DNA of 64,000 nucleotides from assembly GCA_964344985.1 (NCBI GenBank), contig CAYFPI010000002.1, positions 58,301 to 122,300 of the forward strand, written 5' to 3'. Source of the DNA: Thioglobus_A sp964344985 (lineage in GTDB: Bacteria > Pseudomonadota > Gammaproteobacteria > PS1 > Pseudothioglobaceae). Both the position numbers and the translations under genes were made by a program. The notes beneath the pieces are model-generated. The model made no database searches. It was given only the letters and a program-made list of their open reading frames with translations, and was not told the DNA's origin. Numbering within the stretch: the first letter of the stretch is position 1; every line of letters begins with the position of its first letter. Below are positions 25,887-34,476 of this stretch, piece after piece.

Positions 25887-26606
25887 TTACTTGTCAAGTT
25901 TATTAATATTTGCCAATACCTCAACAATGCCCTTGTCACCCATTGTTGGTGCAGTCAAAACTTGAGAAAAACCAAAAGATTCAACATAGGATTTAATGCG
26001 ATCACTCAGAACAATAACAGGATAGTCAATCAACTCACTTCCATCTGTAAGTGTCAAAAACCCATCCATACTTTCATTACTGGTAATACTAATTACACCT
26101 TTAGAGCTTGACAAAAACTCATTAATCGAAGACTTATGCAAAGGGGTTTTATCACACACAACACGCTCATAAACCTCCATGTATTCAACCTGATTATGAT
26201 TAGCTTCAAGCCCATTTTTAAGAGTTTCTCGCCCACCTTTACCTCTAAAAATTAAGATTTTTTTATTACTTAATTTTGCCACCTTGGGTAGTGCTAATAA
26301 TGCCTCGCTTGAGGCATTTTCTCTTGGATAATCATCTACCGCAATATTATTATCTTGCGCCCTTTTAGCTGTTGCAGATCCTACTGTAAATAGTTGATCA
26401 TACTGAATGTGGCTTAATTCATCAAGTGCGTAATCTAGTGCATTTGCGCTAATAAAAATAACCACATCATACTTTGTACGTCGTGGTTTGGATTTTAAAG
26501 GCTTTACCACCAAGGTCGGAAATAATAAGGGATTATCGCCCTTGTCACGAACCATAGATTCAAGAGATTTAACTTGCGATAGTGGTCTGGTTAATAAAAC
26601 GTTCAA
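25887..26606 (-). CDS. hemD: Uroporphyrinogen-III synthase
   Basis: Cyclises hydroxymethylbilane to uroporphyrinogen III, the precursor of heme and of the siroheme used by DsrAB. The 239-residue protein begins MNVLLTRPLSQV and shows the bilobal pattern of this poorly conserved family: VVIFISANALDYAL, FTVGSATAKRA, ILIFRGKGGRETL, VYERVVC, ISITSNESMDGFL. Family landmarks are adequate though the family is divergent; hemC is not in the window. Confidence 0.9.
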   Translation of the reverse strand: MNVLLTRPLSQVKSLESMVRDKGDNPLLFPTLVVKPLKSKPRRTKYDVVIFISANALDYALDELSHIQYDQLFTVGSATAKRAQDNNIAVDDYPRENASSEALLALPKVAKLSNKKILIFRGKGGRETLKNGLEANHNQVEYMEVYERVVCDKTPLHKSSINEFLSSSKGVISITSNESMDGFLTLTDGSELIDYPVIVLSDRIKSYVESFGFSQVLTAPTMGDKGIVEVLANINKLDK

Positions 26607-26624
26607 AAGATAAACCTGCTAGAG

Positions 26625-27218
26625 CTAATAGCCTAGTATTTCAGAAATTACTCGCATTTTGTTTAAAGTTTCACTCTCAGCATATTTGCAAATCAAAATG
26701 GTTTTGGTATTGATGCTAGCCACTTGCTCGATATAAGCCCTCATCTCTTTTTCACTCCAAGCGCTTGATACGTACAAAACAGGCATATGCGTATAATATA
26801 AAAACTTTGAAGACACTTGCTTATGTGTTAAATCCAAAGACAGTGCTTGAGAAGATTGTACAGATATTTTGTATGACTTGAGTAACGTCATTACCTCGCT
26901 ATTTGGCGTCTCATCCAACTCACAAAATAAAACAAATTGATCTTTATATTCAGAGACTGAACTAAGTAATTTTTTAAGTATATTAACATCAAGCATTTGA
27001 GCTTGATCAATTGATAACACAAGTTCAAACTCTTCTTCTGAGTCTTCTAACTCTTCAAAAATTAAATCCAAATCTTCATCACCATCAATTGGCAATGATA
27101 GTGTTTTAAACATGGTTGAATAATAATCAAAACGCCACTCATTGGGCAAATCATCAGGATAGAAATCGTCTTGTAAATTTAATCCGCTTCGACCAATTAA
27201 AAATTCTGTTTCACTCAT
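26625..27218 (-). CDS. Uncharacterised protein with DUF72-like N-terminus
   Basis: A 197-residue acidic cytoplasmic protein. The N-terminus FLIGRSGLNLQDDFYPDDLP followed by WRFDYYSTMFKTLSLPID resembles the start of DUF72 (YecE-like) TIM barrels, but the remaining sequence is short and does not show the rest of that domain, so it is either a strongly degenerate member or a chance match. It is the gene just upstream of hemD (18-base gap). No function is assigned. Confidence 0.5.
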   Translation of the reverse strand: MSETEFLIGRSGLNLQDDFYPDDLPNEWRFDYYSTMFKTLSLPIDGDEDLDLIFEELEDSEEEFELVLSIDQAQMLDVNILKKLLSSVSEYKDQFVLFCELDETPNSEVMTLLKSYKISVQSSQALSLDLTHKQVSSKFLYYTHMPVLYVSSAWSEKEMRAYIEQVASINTKTILICKYAESETLNKMRVISEILGY

Positions 27219-27281
27219 CTTATTTTTTATCCCTTTATAATAGGAGTTTATACACTCAAATCAAGCTAGTTAATAACCAAT

Positions 27282-28235
27282 ATGCCCGATATTCTACTAC
27301 CAATTCTCGCCTTATTATCAGGTTTTGCATTATTAATTTGGAGTGCTGACGAATTTACCGATAATGGTGCAAAAATTGCCAATATTTTTAATGTTTCACC
27401 ACTAATTATTGGTCTTTTAATTTTTGGCTTTGGAACTTCTGCCCCTGAAATGCTGGTTTCTGGTTTAGCTGCTATAGATGGTAACACAGGCTTAAGTATT
27501 GGCAATGCGATTGGATCTAATATTTTTAATATCGCCTTAGTACTTGGTGTTAGCGCCATTATCTTGCCCATTAAAGTCAATGAAGACATCTTAAAGAAAG
27601 AGTGGATATTTTTAATGGTTGCAACACTATGTGCTGGGCTATTGTTATGGGACGGACGCTTAGACTTTGTTGACGGGCTTATCCTTGTAACAATGCTTGC
27701 TCTATTTTTAGCTTACACTTTCAAAGAGTCAAAAGACAAAACTCATCATGAATTTGACGAATTAGAACAAACTGTTGATAAAAGCCAAACTGCAAAGACC
27801 TGGATAATGTTATTGGTGGGCTTGGTTGTGCTCATATCAAGTGCGAAATTAGTCGTTTGGGGTGGTGTTGAAGTTGCTAAAGCATTTGGAGTTTCAGATT
27901 TAGTAATTGGTCTTACTGTGGTTGCACTAGGTACAAGTTTGCCAGAATTAGCTGTTGCCATTGCCAGTGCACTTAAAAAACAATATGAAATGGTGGTTGG
28001 TAATGTAATCGGCTCCAACTTATTTAATACCATCGCTGTTTTGGCAATCCCTGGACTTATTCACCCTTCCGATGTGCCCGAGCAGGTTATGAGTCGTGAT
28101 TACCCAATCATGCTACTACTAACGATATTGCTATTTTTAGTTTCTTATAAATTTAGTAAAGAGCATATTATTAATCGCTATGAAGGTGTGCTACTGATTG
28201 GCGTGTTTGGTTTTTACCTGTGGCTACTGTTTTAA
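27282..28235 (+). CDS. Calcium/sodium antiporter (YrbG-like)
   Basis: A 317-residue inner-membrane protein with about ten membrane segments arranged as two inverted Na_Ca_ex repeats. The alpha-repeat motifs are FGTSAPEMLVSG with GNAIGSNIFNIALVLG in the first half, and LGTSLPELAVAIAS with GNVIGSNLFNTIAVL in the second. These Glu and Asn residues bind the cations in the family. It could use the Na+ gradient made by OadGAB. The 3' end overlaps tsaE by 16 bases. Confidence 0.93.
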   Translation: MPDILLPILALLSGFALLIWSADEFTDNGAKIANIFNVSPLIIGLLIFGFGTSAPEMLVSGLAAIDGNTGLSIGNAIGSNIFNIALVLGVSAIILPIKVNEDILKKEWIFLMVATLCAGLLLWDGRLDFVDGLILVTMLALFLAYTFKESKDKTHHEFDELEQTVDKSQTAKTWIMLLVGLVVLISSAKLVVWGGVEVAKAFGVSDLVIGLTVVALGTSLPELAVAIASALKKQYEMVVGNVIGSNLFNTIAVLAIPGLIHPSDVPEQVMSRDYPIMLLLTILLFLVSYKFSKEHIINRYEGVLLIGVFGFYLWLLF

Positions 28236-28690
28236 CATTCAACACTGATAGCGAGGAGCAAACAAAAGAGCTTGCGCAGCATCTTGCCTTGTGCGTACAA
28301 TCTTTAGAGGGGTCTTTGGTTATCCACCTAGAGGGTGATCTTGGTGCTGGAAAAACCACTTTTGCACGTGGCTTTATTCAGGCCTTTGGATTTGATCGAG
28401 TCAAAAGCCCAACTTATTCTCTGGTTGAAAGTTATAACAATTCAACAATCAATATTCACCATTTTGATTGCTATCGTTTAAGTGATCCAGAAGAATTAGA
28501 ATATATTGGAATTCGTGAATACTTGAACAATAACCACATACAACTCATCGAATGGGCTGAAATGGGAAAAGGCATTATTGCTGATGCAGACTTAATTATA
28601 GAATTAACCGGTGATAACGATGCTAGATCAATTACCTTTACAGCTAGCAATCCAAAAGCTGAACAATTGCAGCAATGTATAAGTTCATAG
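28220..28690 (+). CDS. tsaE: tRNA threonylcarbamoyladenosine biosynthesis ATPase
   Basis: Small P-loop ATPase acting with TsaB/TsaD in t6A37 tRNA modification. The 156-residue protein has Walker A GDLGAGKTTFARGF (about residue 40), SPTYSLVESY, HHFDCYRL and LIEWAEMG. The start is a GTG at 28220, inside the antiporter gene; it aligns best with family N-termini and no ATG is available nearby. It overlaps the amidase gene downstream by 16 bases, the usual tsaE-amiB arrangement. Confidence 0.95.
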   Translation: MATVLTFNTDSEEQTKELAQHLALCVQSLEGSLVIHLEGDLGAGKTTFARGFIQAFGFDRVKSPTYSLVESYNNSTINIHHFDCYRLSDPEELEYIGIREYLNNNHIQLIEWAEMGKGIIADADLIIELTGDNDARSITFTASNPKAEQLQQCISS

Positions 28691-29805
28691 CGATACTCTT
28701 AAGTCTGTTTTTATTAAACAGCGCTACTGCCAATGAAAAAACCACTTTATATGATTTTAGATTTTGGAATTCTCCCGAAAGAACCCGCATTGTTATTGAT
28801 GTTGACCCTGGTGTTAGATTCTCAATCAATAACAAAAACAATAAAATAATCTTAAGCATTCGCAATGCAAAAATACTTAAAAATACTTACAAAAAGCTTT
28901 TTTACACAGACAGCAGAATTAAAAAAACTCGAATTAAACGCAATCGAGACACCTTCAAACTAATCTTTAGCACGGAGCAAAAGCATCTGGTCAAAAGCTA
29001 TACGTTAAAACCCAACAACAAATACAAGCATCATAGAGTAGTCCTAGATCTATACGATAAAAATAAACAAACAATAAAAAAAGATACGCCTAAAGCGCTT
29101 ATCAAAAAACTACCCAGTTCATCAAACAAACTCAAAATTATTATGATTGATGCAGGGCATGGTGGCGAAGATCCTGGCGCTATTGGACGCAACCATTCTA
29201 AAGAAAAAAACATTACCTTAAAAATTGCCAAAAAATTAGCAAAACTAATTAATAACTCTAAAGACATGAAGGCTGTATTAACCAGGCGTGGTGATTACCA
29301 TGTTCGACTAAGCAAAAGAATTCACATTGCTCAAGCTAATAAAGCCTCGCTTTTTATCTCTATTCATGCAGACTCTGTTAGAAGTATTCGAGCAAGAGGT
29401 GCTTCTGTTTACACTTTATCAGACAAAGGCGGATCCACTAAATTTGCCAAACGTTTAGAAAATTCACAAAATACAGTTGATCAATTTGGTGTTGAAAAAA
29501 CACTTGCGGGCAATGATCAGTATCTTGATAAAATTTTGTGGAAATTTTCTCGTCAAGATCGTGACATCCAAAGTCAAAAACTTGGATTAGAAATTTTAAA
29601 AGAAATGGGGAAAATTGGCCAATTGCATAAAAAAATACCGCAAAAAGCTGGCTTTGTTGTACTTAAAACACCAGCCATTCCTTCTGTATTAGTAGAAACT
29701 GCCTTTATCTCAAACCCGAAAGAAGAAAAGCGGCTCAACAACCCTAAAGAACAAGAAAAAATCGCTAAAGCCATCTACAATGGCATCTTAAATTACTACA
29801 AATAG
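28675..29805 (+). CDS. N-acetylmuramoyl-L-alanine amidase (AmiB/AmiC type)
   Basis: Periplasmic zinc amidase that cleaves septal peptidoglycan. The 376-residue protein has a signal peptide (FIAILLSLFLLNSATA), an N-terminal AMIN domain (residues about 25-125), and an Amidase_3 domain with the zinc ligands in MIDAGHGGEDPGAIG, KEKNITL (Glu) and SIHADS (His), plus the catalytic Glu in VLVETAFISN. No LysM repeats follow, as in AmiC. It follows tsaE as in many gammaproteobacteria. Confidence 0.95.
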   Translation: MYKFIAILLSLFLLNSATANEKTTLYDFRFWNSPERTRIVIDVDPGVRFSINNKNNKIILSIRNAKILKNTYKKLFYTDSRIKKTRIKRNRDTFKLIFSTEQKHLVKSYTLKPNNKYKHHRVVLDLYDKNKQTIKKDTPKALIKKLPSSSNKLKIIMIDAGHGGEDPGAIGRNHSKEKNITLKIAKKLAKLINNSKDMKAVLTRRGDYHVRLSKRIHIAQANKASLFISIHADSVRSIRARGASVYTLSDKGGSTKFAKRLENSQNTVDQFGVEKTLAGNDQYLDKILWKFSRQDRDIQSQKLGLEILKEMGKIGQLHKKIPQKAGFVVLKTPAIPSVLVETAFISNPKEEKRLNNPKEQEKIAKAIYNGILNYYK

Positions 29806-29810
29806 CTTGT

Positions 29811-29957
29811 TTGCAAAATTTCTAAAATTTTACTCAGCGCAAGCAAGAAGCTAACAAAAAAAACCTTTAAAAGCACGACATTTAAGCTAAAAATCACTGA
29901 TTTAACAAGCATTTATTTGAATAATTTTAAGCTTTAAAAACCAATTTTAAAAATTTC
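29811..29957 (-). repeat. AT-rich dispersed repeat, copy 1 (minus orientation)
   Basis: Non-coding, very AT-rich. Read on the minus strand it parallels 46036-46172: both start with a GAAA-TTTTA stretch, then after about 60 bases carry ATTTTTAGCT, TAAAT-TCG and CTTTTA, and end near a GAAA-TTT run. Spacing between the shared blocks is nearly equal in the two copies by eye. No protein-coding potential is visible. Confidence 0.45.
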
Positions 29958-29966
29958 CAAAATTTT

Positions 29967-30350
29967 TTATTGAATTTCATTTGGATCTTTTAATCTCCAA
30001 ATATAAAACAAACAAATCAGCGCGATTAAAACCAACAACAGTTGCAATAGTGGTTTGCCTTGTAAAATTGCAATGGAAATTAAAAAGCTTAATAAGATTA
30101 GTAGTGTCGCTCGATACTTAATACGACGGGAGACGTTTTTATTCTCATTCCATTGTCTTAAAATCTCACCAAACCATTTGCTATCCAATAATGCTTGATG
30201 AAATCTAGGTGAGCTTTTGGAAAACAACGCCAAAGCTAGAATTAAAAATGGTGTGGTTGGTAAAATCGGAAGTGCTATGCCGATGACACCAAGCAGTACA
30301 AACATCCATCCCAATAGTATAAAGGTATGTTTTTGTAATGCTTTTTTCAT
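29967..30350 (-). CDS. YbaN/DUF454 family inner-membrane protein
   Basis: A 127-residue protein with two N-terminal membrane segments separated by the family motif LPILPTTPFLILAL, then FSKSSPRFHQALLDSKWFG and two more hydrophobic segments. This pattern is diagnostic of DUF454. Function is unknown. It lies 33 bases beyond the end of the dsr cluster on the same strand. Confidence 0.9.
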   Translation of the reverse strand: MKKALQKHTFILLGWMFVLLGVIGIALPILPTTPFLILALALFSKSSPRFHQALLDSKWFGEILRQWNENKNVSRRIKYRATLLILLSFLISIAILQGKPLLQLLLVLIALICLFYIWRLKDPNEIQ

Positions 30351-30383
30351 GCTAACTATTTAGCACACTAGGGTTTTCTAAAT

Positions 30384-30716
30384 CTAAACCTTTTTAGGTG
30401 CATGACCTTCTTCTGGCGGATGATAGTTTGGATCATTAGGATTCATAAAAATAAAACTATATTCATCATTCTCATCAACCTTATCAAAATCTACCACCAT
30501 ACCTTCAAGCAGTGCTTTTTGCTCATATGCCATTACATACTCAATGCCATTTGATTCTAAATGAATGTCGCCTTCTAGGCGCTCATCAAATCCCATCAAA
30601 TACTGGAAACCCTCATCTGTTTTGTCAGCAGCAAAACGAATCAACATGCCTTGTGTTTCTGGATTGTGAGTTGAAAGTGAAATTTCTTCAGCGGCTTTTT
30701 TTGTGATTGTAATCAT
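30384..30716 (-). CDS. dsrR: DsrR, A-type Fe-S scaffold-like protein without cysteines
   Basis: A 110-residue HesB/IscA-fold protein (MITITKKAAEEISLS, GMLIRFAADKT, LLEGMVVDFD, FIFMNPNDPN). The three cysteines that bind iron in IscA/ErpA are absent; there is no Cys in the whole protein. This matches what is known of DsrR in sulfur oxidizers, where it is thought to act in expression or maturation rather than as an Fe-S scaffold. Its ATG overlaps the dsrN stop by four bases. Confidence 0.9.
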   Translation of the reverse strand: MITITKKAAEEISLSTHNPETQGMLIRFAADKTDEGFQYLMGFDERLEGDIHLESNGIEYVMAYEQKALLEGMVVDFDKVDENDEYSFIFMNPNDPNYHPPEEGHAPKKV

Positions 30717-32065
30717 GATTTATTTATAGTTTTAATAAAATTAACAAATTGATCAACCCACTGGTTACCGGCCACACTGCGAAGATGTGTATAGCTAGCC
30801 AGCAAGTTGTATTTAATTATACCGTCTCGCATATTATCCACACCAACGCCGCGCAAAACCTTAAAAGCGTAGCGTGTATTTTGATCTATATTTTCTAACT
30901 TAGAGTAATGAAACTCATGCGCATAAATCTTTTCTGACACACCATTCCATGGATGCTCCTCTAAAGACTCTAGCTGCACATAACCCCTGCCAATCGGTCT
31001 TTTTGTCATTATTGTATCCGCATCAATAACACCTGCCATTGGATGATTTTGATCATTATTAGTAATTTGATTAGTTAGATACATCAGTCCGCCACATTCT
31101 GCGTAAGTTGGTAATCCTGAGATAACTTTTTCTTTGATATCTGCCAGTAAAGACTGATTCGAGCTTAACGCCTCAAGCTGAGTCTCTGGAAAACCGCCAC
31201 CAATAAAAAGCCCATCGCATTTAGGCAAACGAGCATCATTAAGCGTATCAAAATACTTAAGATTCACTCCTAAAGAATCAAACTTATCTAAATCATCTTG
31301 ATAATAAAAACCAAATGCGCTGTCTTTAGCAACTGCAACAGTTAAAGAATGTTGAATTTCCACTACTGGTGCTGCTGGGGTTTTGAGTGCCGTCTGCCCT
31401 ATATTAATTACCTTATCAAGATCAACTTGATCAGCAATATGTCTAGCAGCACGATCAATAAAAATTTGCGATTCAGGTGTTTCATTTGCAGGCATCAAAC
31501 CAAGGTGACGCTCATCAATAATTAACTCTTTATTTCGTCTAACCGAGCCAAAAATAGGAATATCGGTGTAATACTCTATAGCTTGGATTAACTTAGATTC
31601 ATGTCTAGCGCCTGCCACTTTATTAAGAATAACGCCTGCTATATTAACTTCTTGATCAAATGCTTGATACCCACCAACCAAAGCTGCAACTCCGCGGGTT
31701 GTACCAATAGTATCAATAACCAAAACAACAGGAATGTTAAGCAACTTTGCAAGGTCAGCATTAGCATCGCCACCTGTTACACTCATACCGTCATACAAGC
31801 CTTTATTGCCTTCAACAATAGATATATTAGCTAAAGAGTTTTTTGACTGATAAAGATCGATAATCTCCTCATGAGTCATGTTATAAAAATCTAAGTTATA
31901 ACATGGGTTCCCGCTAGCTTGAGATAGCCAAATTGGATCAATATAATCAGGGCCTTTTTTAAAAGACTGAACATCGAGAGCTTTGTTTTTAAGCGCTGCA
32001 CACAATCCTAGACTAACAACCGTTTTACCCGAGGATTTATGTGCAGCAGATAGATAGATGGACAT
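30713..32065 (-). CDS. dsrN: DsrN, siroheme amidase (CobB/CbiA family)
   Basis: Glutamine-dependent amidotransferase related to cobyrinate a,c-diamide synthase; in dsr clusters it is thought to convert siroheme to the amide form used by DsrAB. The 450-residue protein has a P-loop-type N-terminus (SAAHKSSGKTVVSLGL), KKGPDYIDP, a central EGNKGLYDG, and a C-terminal class I amidotransferase domain with FIGGGFPE and the nucleophile in YAECGGLMYL. No cobalamin genes are nearby, which supports the dsrN reading. Confidence 0.93.
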   Translation of the reverse strand: MSIYLSAAHKSSGKTVVSLGLCAALKNKALDVQSFKKGPDYIDPIWLSQASGNPCYNLDFYNMTHEEIIDLYQSKNSLANISIVEGNKGLYDGMSVTGGDANADLAKLLNIPVVLVIDTIGTTRGVAALVGGYQAFDQEVNIAGVILNKVAGARHESKLIQAIEYYTDIPIFGSVRRNKELIIDERHLGLMPANETPESQIFIDRAARHIADQVDLDKVINIGQTALKTPAAPVVEIQHSLTVAVAKDSAFGFYYQDDLDKFDSLGVNLKYFDTLNDARLPKCDGLFIGGGFPETQLEALSSNQSLLADIKEKVISGLPTYAECGGLMYLTNQITNNDQNHPMAGVIDADTIMTKRPIGRGYVQLESLEEHPWNGVSEKIYAHEFHYSKLENIDQNTRYAFKVLRGVGVDNMRDGIIKYNLLASYTHLRSVAGNQWVDQFVNFIKTINKS

Positions 32066-32089
32066 TGCCTGCCCTATTATAAGTAGATT

Positions 32090-33292
32090 CTAGCTTTTAT
32101 GATGCGGATCAGCCACATCATCAGCCAAACTTTCTGGCAAGAATGGTAAAAACTTAACTAAGAAAGTAATAGCAATAACACTTACTGACACACCACCGAT
32201 ACCTAATAGCGTTTCAGCTAAAGTTGGCGTGTAGTTTGCAATACCGCCATAGCCTTCTAAGATTTCCATACCAGGGAACATTTCCATTGGATAAGCTTGA
32301 CCACCCACAATAAGCACATACATTTGCGCAATACCACCTAAAATAACCAGTACCGATGCCAATCCTAACATTGAGCGATTACCTTTAGTTGCAGGATGAT
32401 AAATTAGCGCCATTGGTACCAAACCACCTAAAATAATTTGACCATACCAGAATAGGTTTGTATAAACACCACCATCAAATAAGATGAAATTCTCAACACC
32501 TGTATTCTCAGCCAAGTACAAATTACCCAAGTGATACACAGCAACAAAATAAAGAACTGCCGCTACAAACACACCCAGTAAATTACCCAGACGATTAACT
32601 ACCGCATCACCCAATGGGCGCTCGCTCCACTTGTAACTAGCCATTAATACCAGTAGATAAAATGCTAAACCAAAAGCAAACGACATAATAATAAACATTG
32701 GTGCCATAATAACTGCGTCATAAGCTTGACGAGCTACTAAGAAGCCAAAAATTGAACCTGTACCTGTAGTTAGGATTAAGCGCCATGTAAATGCGGTTAA
32801 GCCAGCTTTAGAGCTAAACTTATTCATGCGACGCTCAAACATCATCCATAAGTAAACCGCAACAATTGCAAAGAAGCCGTTATATAGAATAATATTCCAA
32901 GCAAAAATTGACTTAAAGTTATAAGATGTCATGGCCACAATCAAACGATCAGGTCGACCCAGATCAAGCACCAATACCATCAAACCGCCAGCCAATAATG
33001 CCAGTGCAACAAGACCAGATAAGCGCGACAATGGCTTATACATTTTCTTGTGAAATACCGATGCAATTGATGCAACATTAAGTGCGCCAGATGCAGCAAC
33101 AATTAAAAACAATGCAAACACATGTGGCATACCCCAAACAATACGATTACTCATACCTGTCACGTGGTGACCATTGTGCTCCATGTAGTATACGCCGCCT
33201 AATGCCGCTAAAATTAAAACGCCTAGTCCTGCAATCAGTGCATAAAAACCTAGACTTCTTCCCTCGATTTGTTCGTAACGAATATTAGCCAT
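32090..33292 (-). CDS. dsrP: DsrP, NrfD-like integral membrane quinone-interacting subunit
   Basis: Membrane subunit of the DsrMKJOP complex that exchanges electrons with the quinone pool. The 400-residue protein has about ten membrane helices and NrfD-family landmarks (ILDLGRPDRLIVAM-type segment reading VLDLGRPDRLI, and GGQAYPMEMFPGME near the C-terminus). I chose the ATG at 33292 (MANIRYEQIEG), which follows AAGGGTAAT, over an upstream non-conserved extension. It follows dsrO by 13 bases. Confidence 0.95.
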   Translation of the reverse strand: MANIRYEQIEGRSLGFYALIAGLGVLILAALGGVYYMEHNGHHVTGMSNRIVWGMPHVFALFLIVAASGALNVASIASVFHKKMYKPLSRLSGLVALALLAGGLMVLVLDLGRPDRLIVAMTSYNFKSIFAWNIILYNGFFAIVAVYLWMMFERRMNKFSSKAGLTAFTWRLILTTGTGSIFGFLVARQAYDAVIMAPMFIIMSFAFGLAFYLLVLMASYKWSERPLGDAVVNRLGNLLGVFVAAVLYFVAVYHLGNLYLAENTGVENFILFDGGVYTNLFWYGQIILGGLVPMALIYHPATKGNRSMLGLASVLVILGGIAQMYVLIVGGQAYPMEMFPGMEILEGYGGIANYTPTLAETLLGIGGVSVSVIAITFLVKFLPFLPESLADDVADPHHKS

Positions 33293-33305
33293 ATTACCCT
33301 TACCC

Positions 33306-34040
33306 CTAGATTCCACTATAACGCACACCAGTATTCAGATTTAAATCTGCTCTGATTTGAGTTGACTGTACTTTTCTTAATGTTTGATTAATTTTGCTTG
33401 ATGGATCTTTTAGATCACCAAAAATTACCGCATCTGAGCCTACTGCCTCAACACAGGCTGGTAATTCACCTTTATCAACCTTATGAACACACATTGTGCA
33501 CGCCTCAACGGTACCCTTGCCTCTAGGCATGTGTTCTTTTTGATCGGTAATAGTTTCATGTGCAAATGAACGAGAATCATAAGGACAAGCCATCATGCAG
33601 TAGCGACAACCAATACATAAATGTCTATCAACCAATACAATACCATCTTCACGCTTCATTGAAGCATTGGTAGGGCAAACATCAACACATGGCGGCTGTT
33701 CACAATGTTGACACATTAGTGCCAGGTTGCTAATACGCTGTGTTGCTGTATCTTTAACTTTAACTTTTTTGATCCAACCTGGTTTTTGATCACCAGTTGA
33801 ATGAGCCTCACCACCCCAACCTTGCTCTTCTTGACAAGCACTAACCATGCTGTCAATATCAGCTTCTGAGAGTTTATTGGTGTCAATCAACATACCCCAA
33901 CGTTTTTCATTGGTAACTGGATCCGTCTCTTTAGGTCCAGCTGCAAATGTTGTTAATGTAATACCGCTGGCAATCGTAGCAACACCTGCAGTAGTAGCAG
34001 TTGTACTTTTGATAAATTCACGACGATTCAATTCTTTCAT
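33306..34040 (-). CDS. dsrO: DsrO, periplasmic Fe-S subunit with Tat signal
   Basis: A 244-residue periplasmic ferredoxin-like subunit of DsrMKJOP. The Tat signal is NRREFIKSTTATTAG at the N-terminus. Fe-S cluster motifs are CQHCEQPPCVDVCP, CIGCRYCMMACP and CTMCVHKVDKGELPAC. The start at 34040 is fixed by a strong GGAGG five to ten bases upstream within the end of dsrJ and by the Tat motif; the ATG overlaps the dsrJ stop (TAATG). Confidence 0.96.
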   Translation of the reverse strand: MKELNRREFIKSTTATTAGVATIASGITLTTFAAGPKETDPVTNEKRWGMLIDTNKLSEADIDSMVSACQEEQGWGGEAHSTGDQKPGWIKKVKVKDTATQRISNLALMCQHCEQPPCVDVCPTNASMKREDGIVLVDRHLCIGCRYCMMACPYDSRSFAHETITDQKEHMPRGKGTVEACTMCVHKVDKGELPACVEAVGSDAVIFGDLKDPSSKINQTLRKVQSTQIRADLNLNTGVRYSGI

Positions 34041-34447
34041 TACATTTCCTCCGCTGGCGTAGTACGGTGACAAGAGAAACAATCTAGACTCGTTCCCACT
34101 TTCTGATGACAAGTTGAACAAAATTGATCAGGCGCATTCACTGGAATGTACTCACCTTTTTCATCAACAGAAGTGTGACATTCAACACATTTTTTCAGCT
34201 GAACATAACCACCACGTACACCTTGACGTAAGGTTTTATCACGTTTGTGCGACAAAAGATCAGGGTGCATTTTTCTTTGCATGATTAAACTTGCTGCATG
34301 ACTCATACCTTCACGCTTGTGAGCTTCTTTACCCTCATCCTTAAACTCGGTCGCTTTTTCGCCAAGATTAGGAATGTGGTGATCAGAGTGTGCAAACACG
34401 CTGCTCAACATCACACTTAGAAAAACAATCAATAAACGACTCATCAT
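34040..34447 (-). CDS. dsrJ: DsrJ, periplasmic triheme cytochrome c
   Basis: A 135-residue cytochrome with a signal peptide (LLIVFLSVMLSSVFA) and three CxxCH heme-binding motifs: CVECH, CSTCH and CFSCH, clustered in the last 50 residues. It is the electron-carrying periplasmic subunit of DsrMKJOP. Two consecutive ATGs are available at the start; either gives the same mature protein. Translationally coupled to dsrO. Confidence 0.96.
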   Translation of the reverse strand: MMSRLLIVFLSVMLSSVFAHSDHHIPNLGEKATEFKDEGKEAHKREGMSHAASLIMQRKMHPDLLSHKRDKTLRQGVRGGYVQLKKCVECHTSVDEKGEYIPVNAPDQFCSTCHQKVGTSLDCFSCHRTTPAEEM

Positions 34448-34476
34448 TACTCTCTCTTCAAATTCGATTGAATTAA

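Noticed and set aside
30713..32065. CobB/CbiA homologue as evidence of cobalamin synthesis
   Set aside because: No other cobalamin gene is present and its place between dsrP and dsrR identifies it as dsrN.
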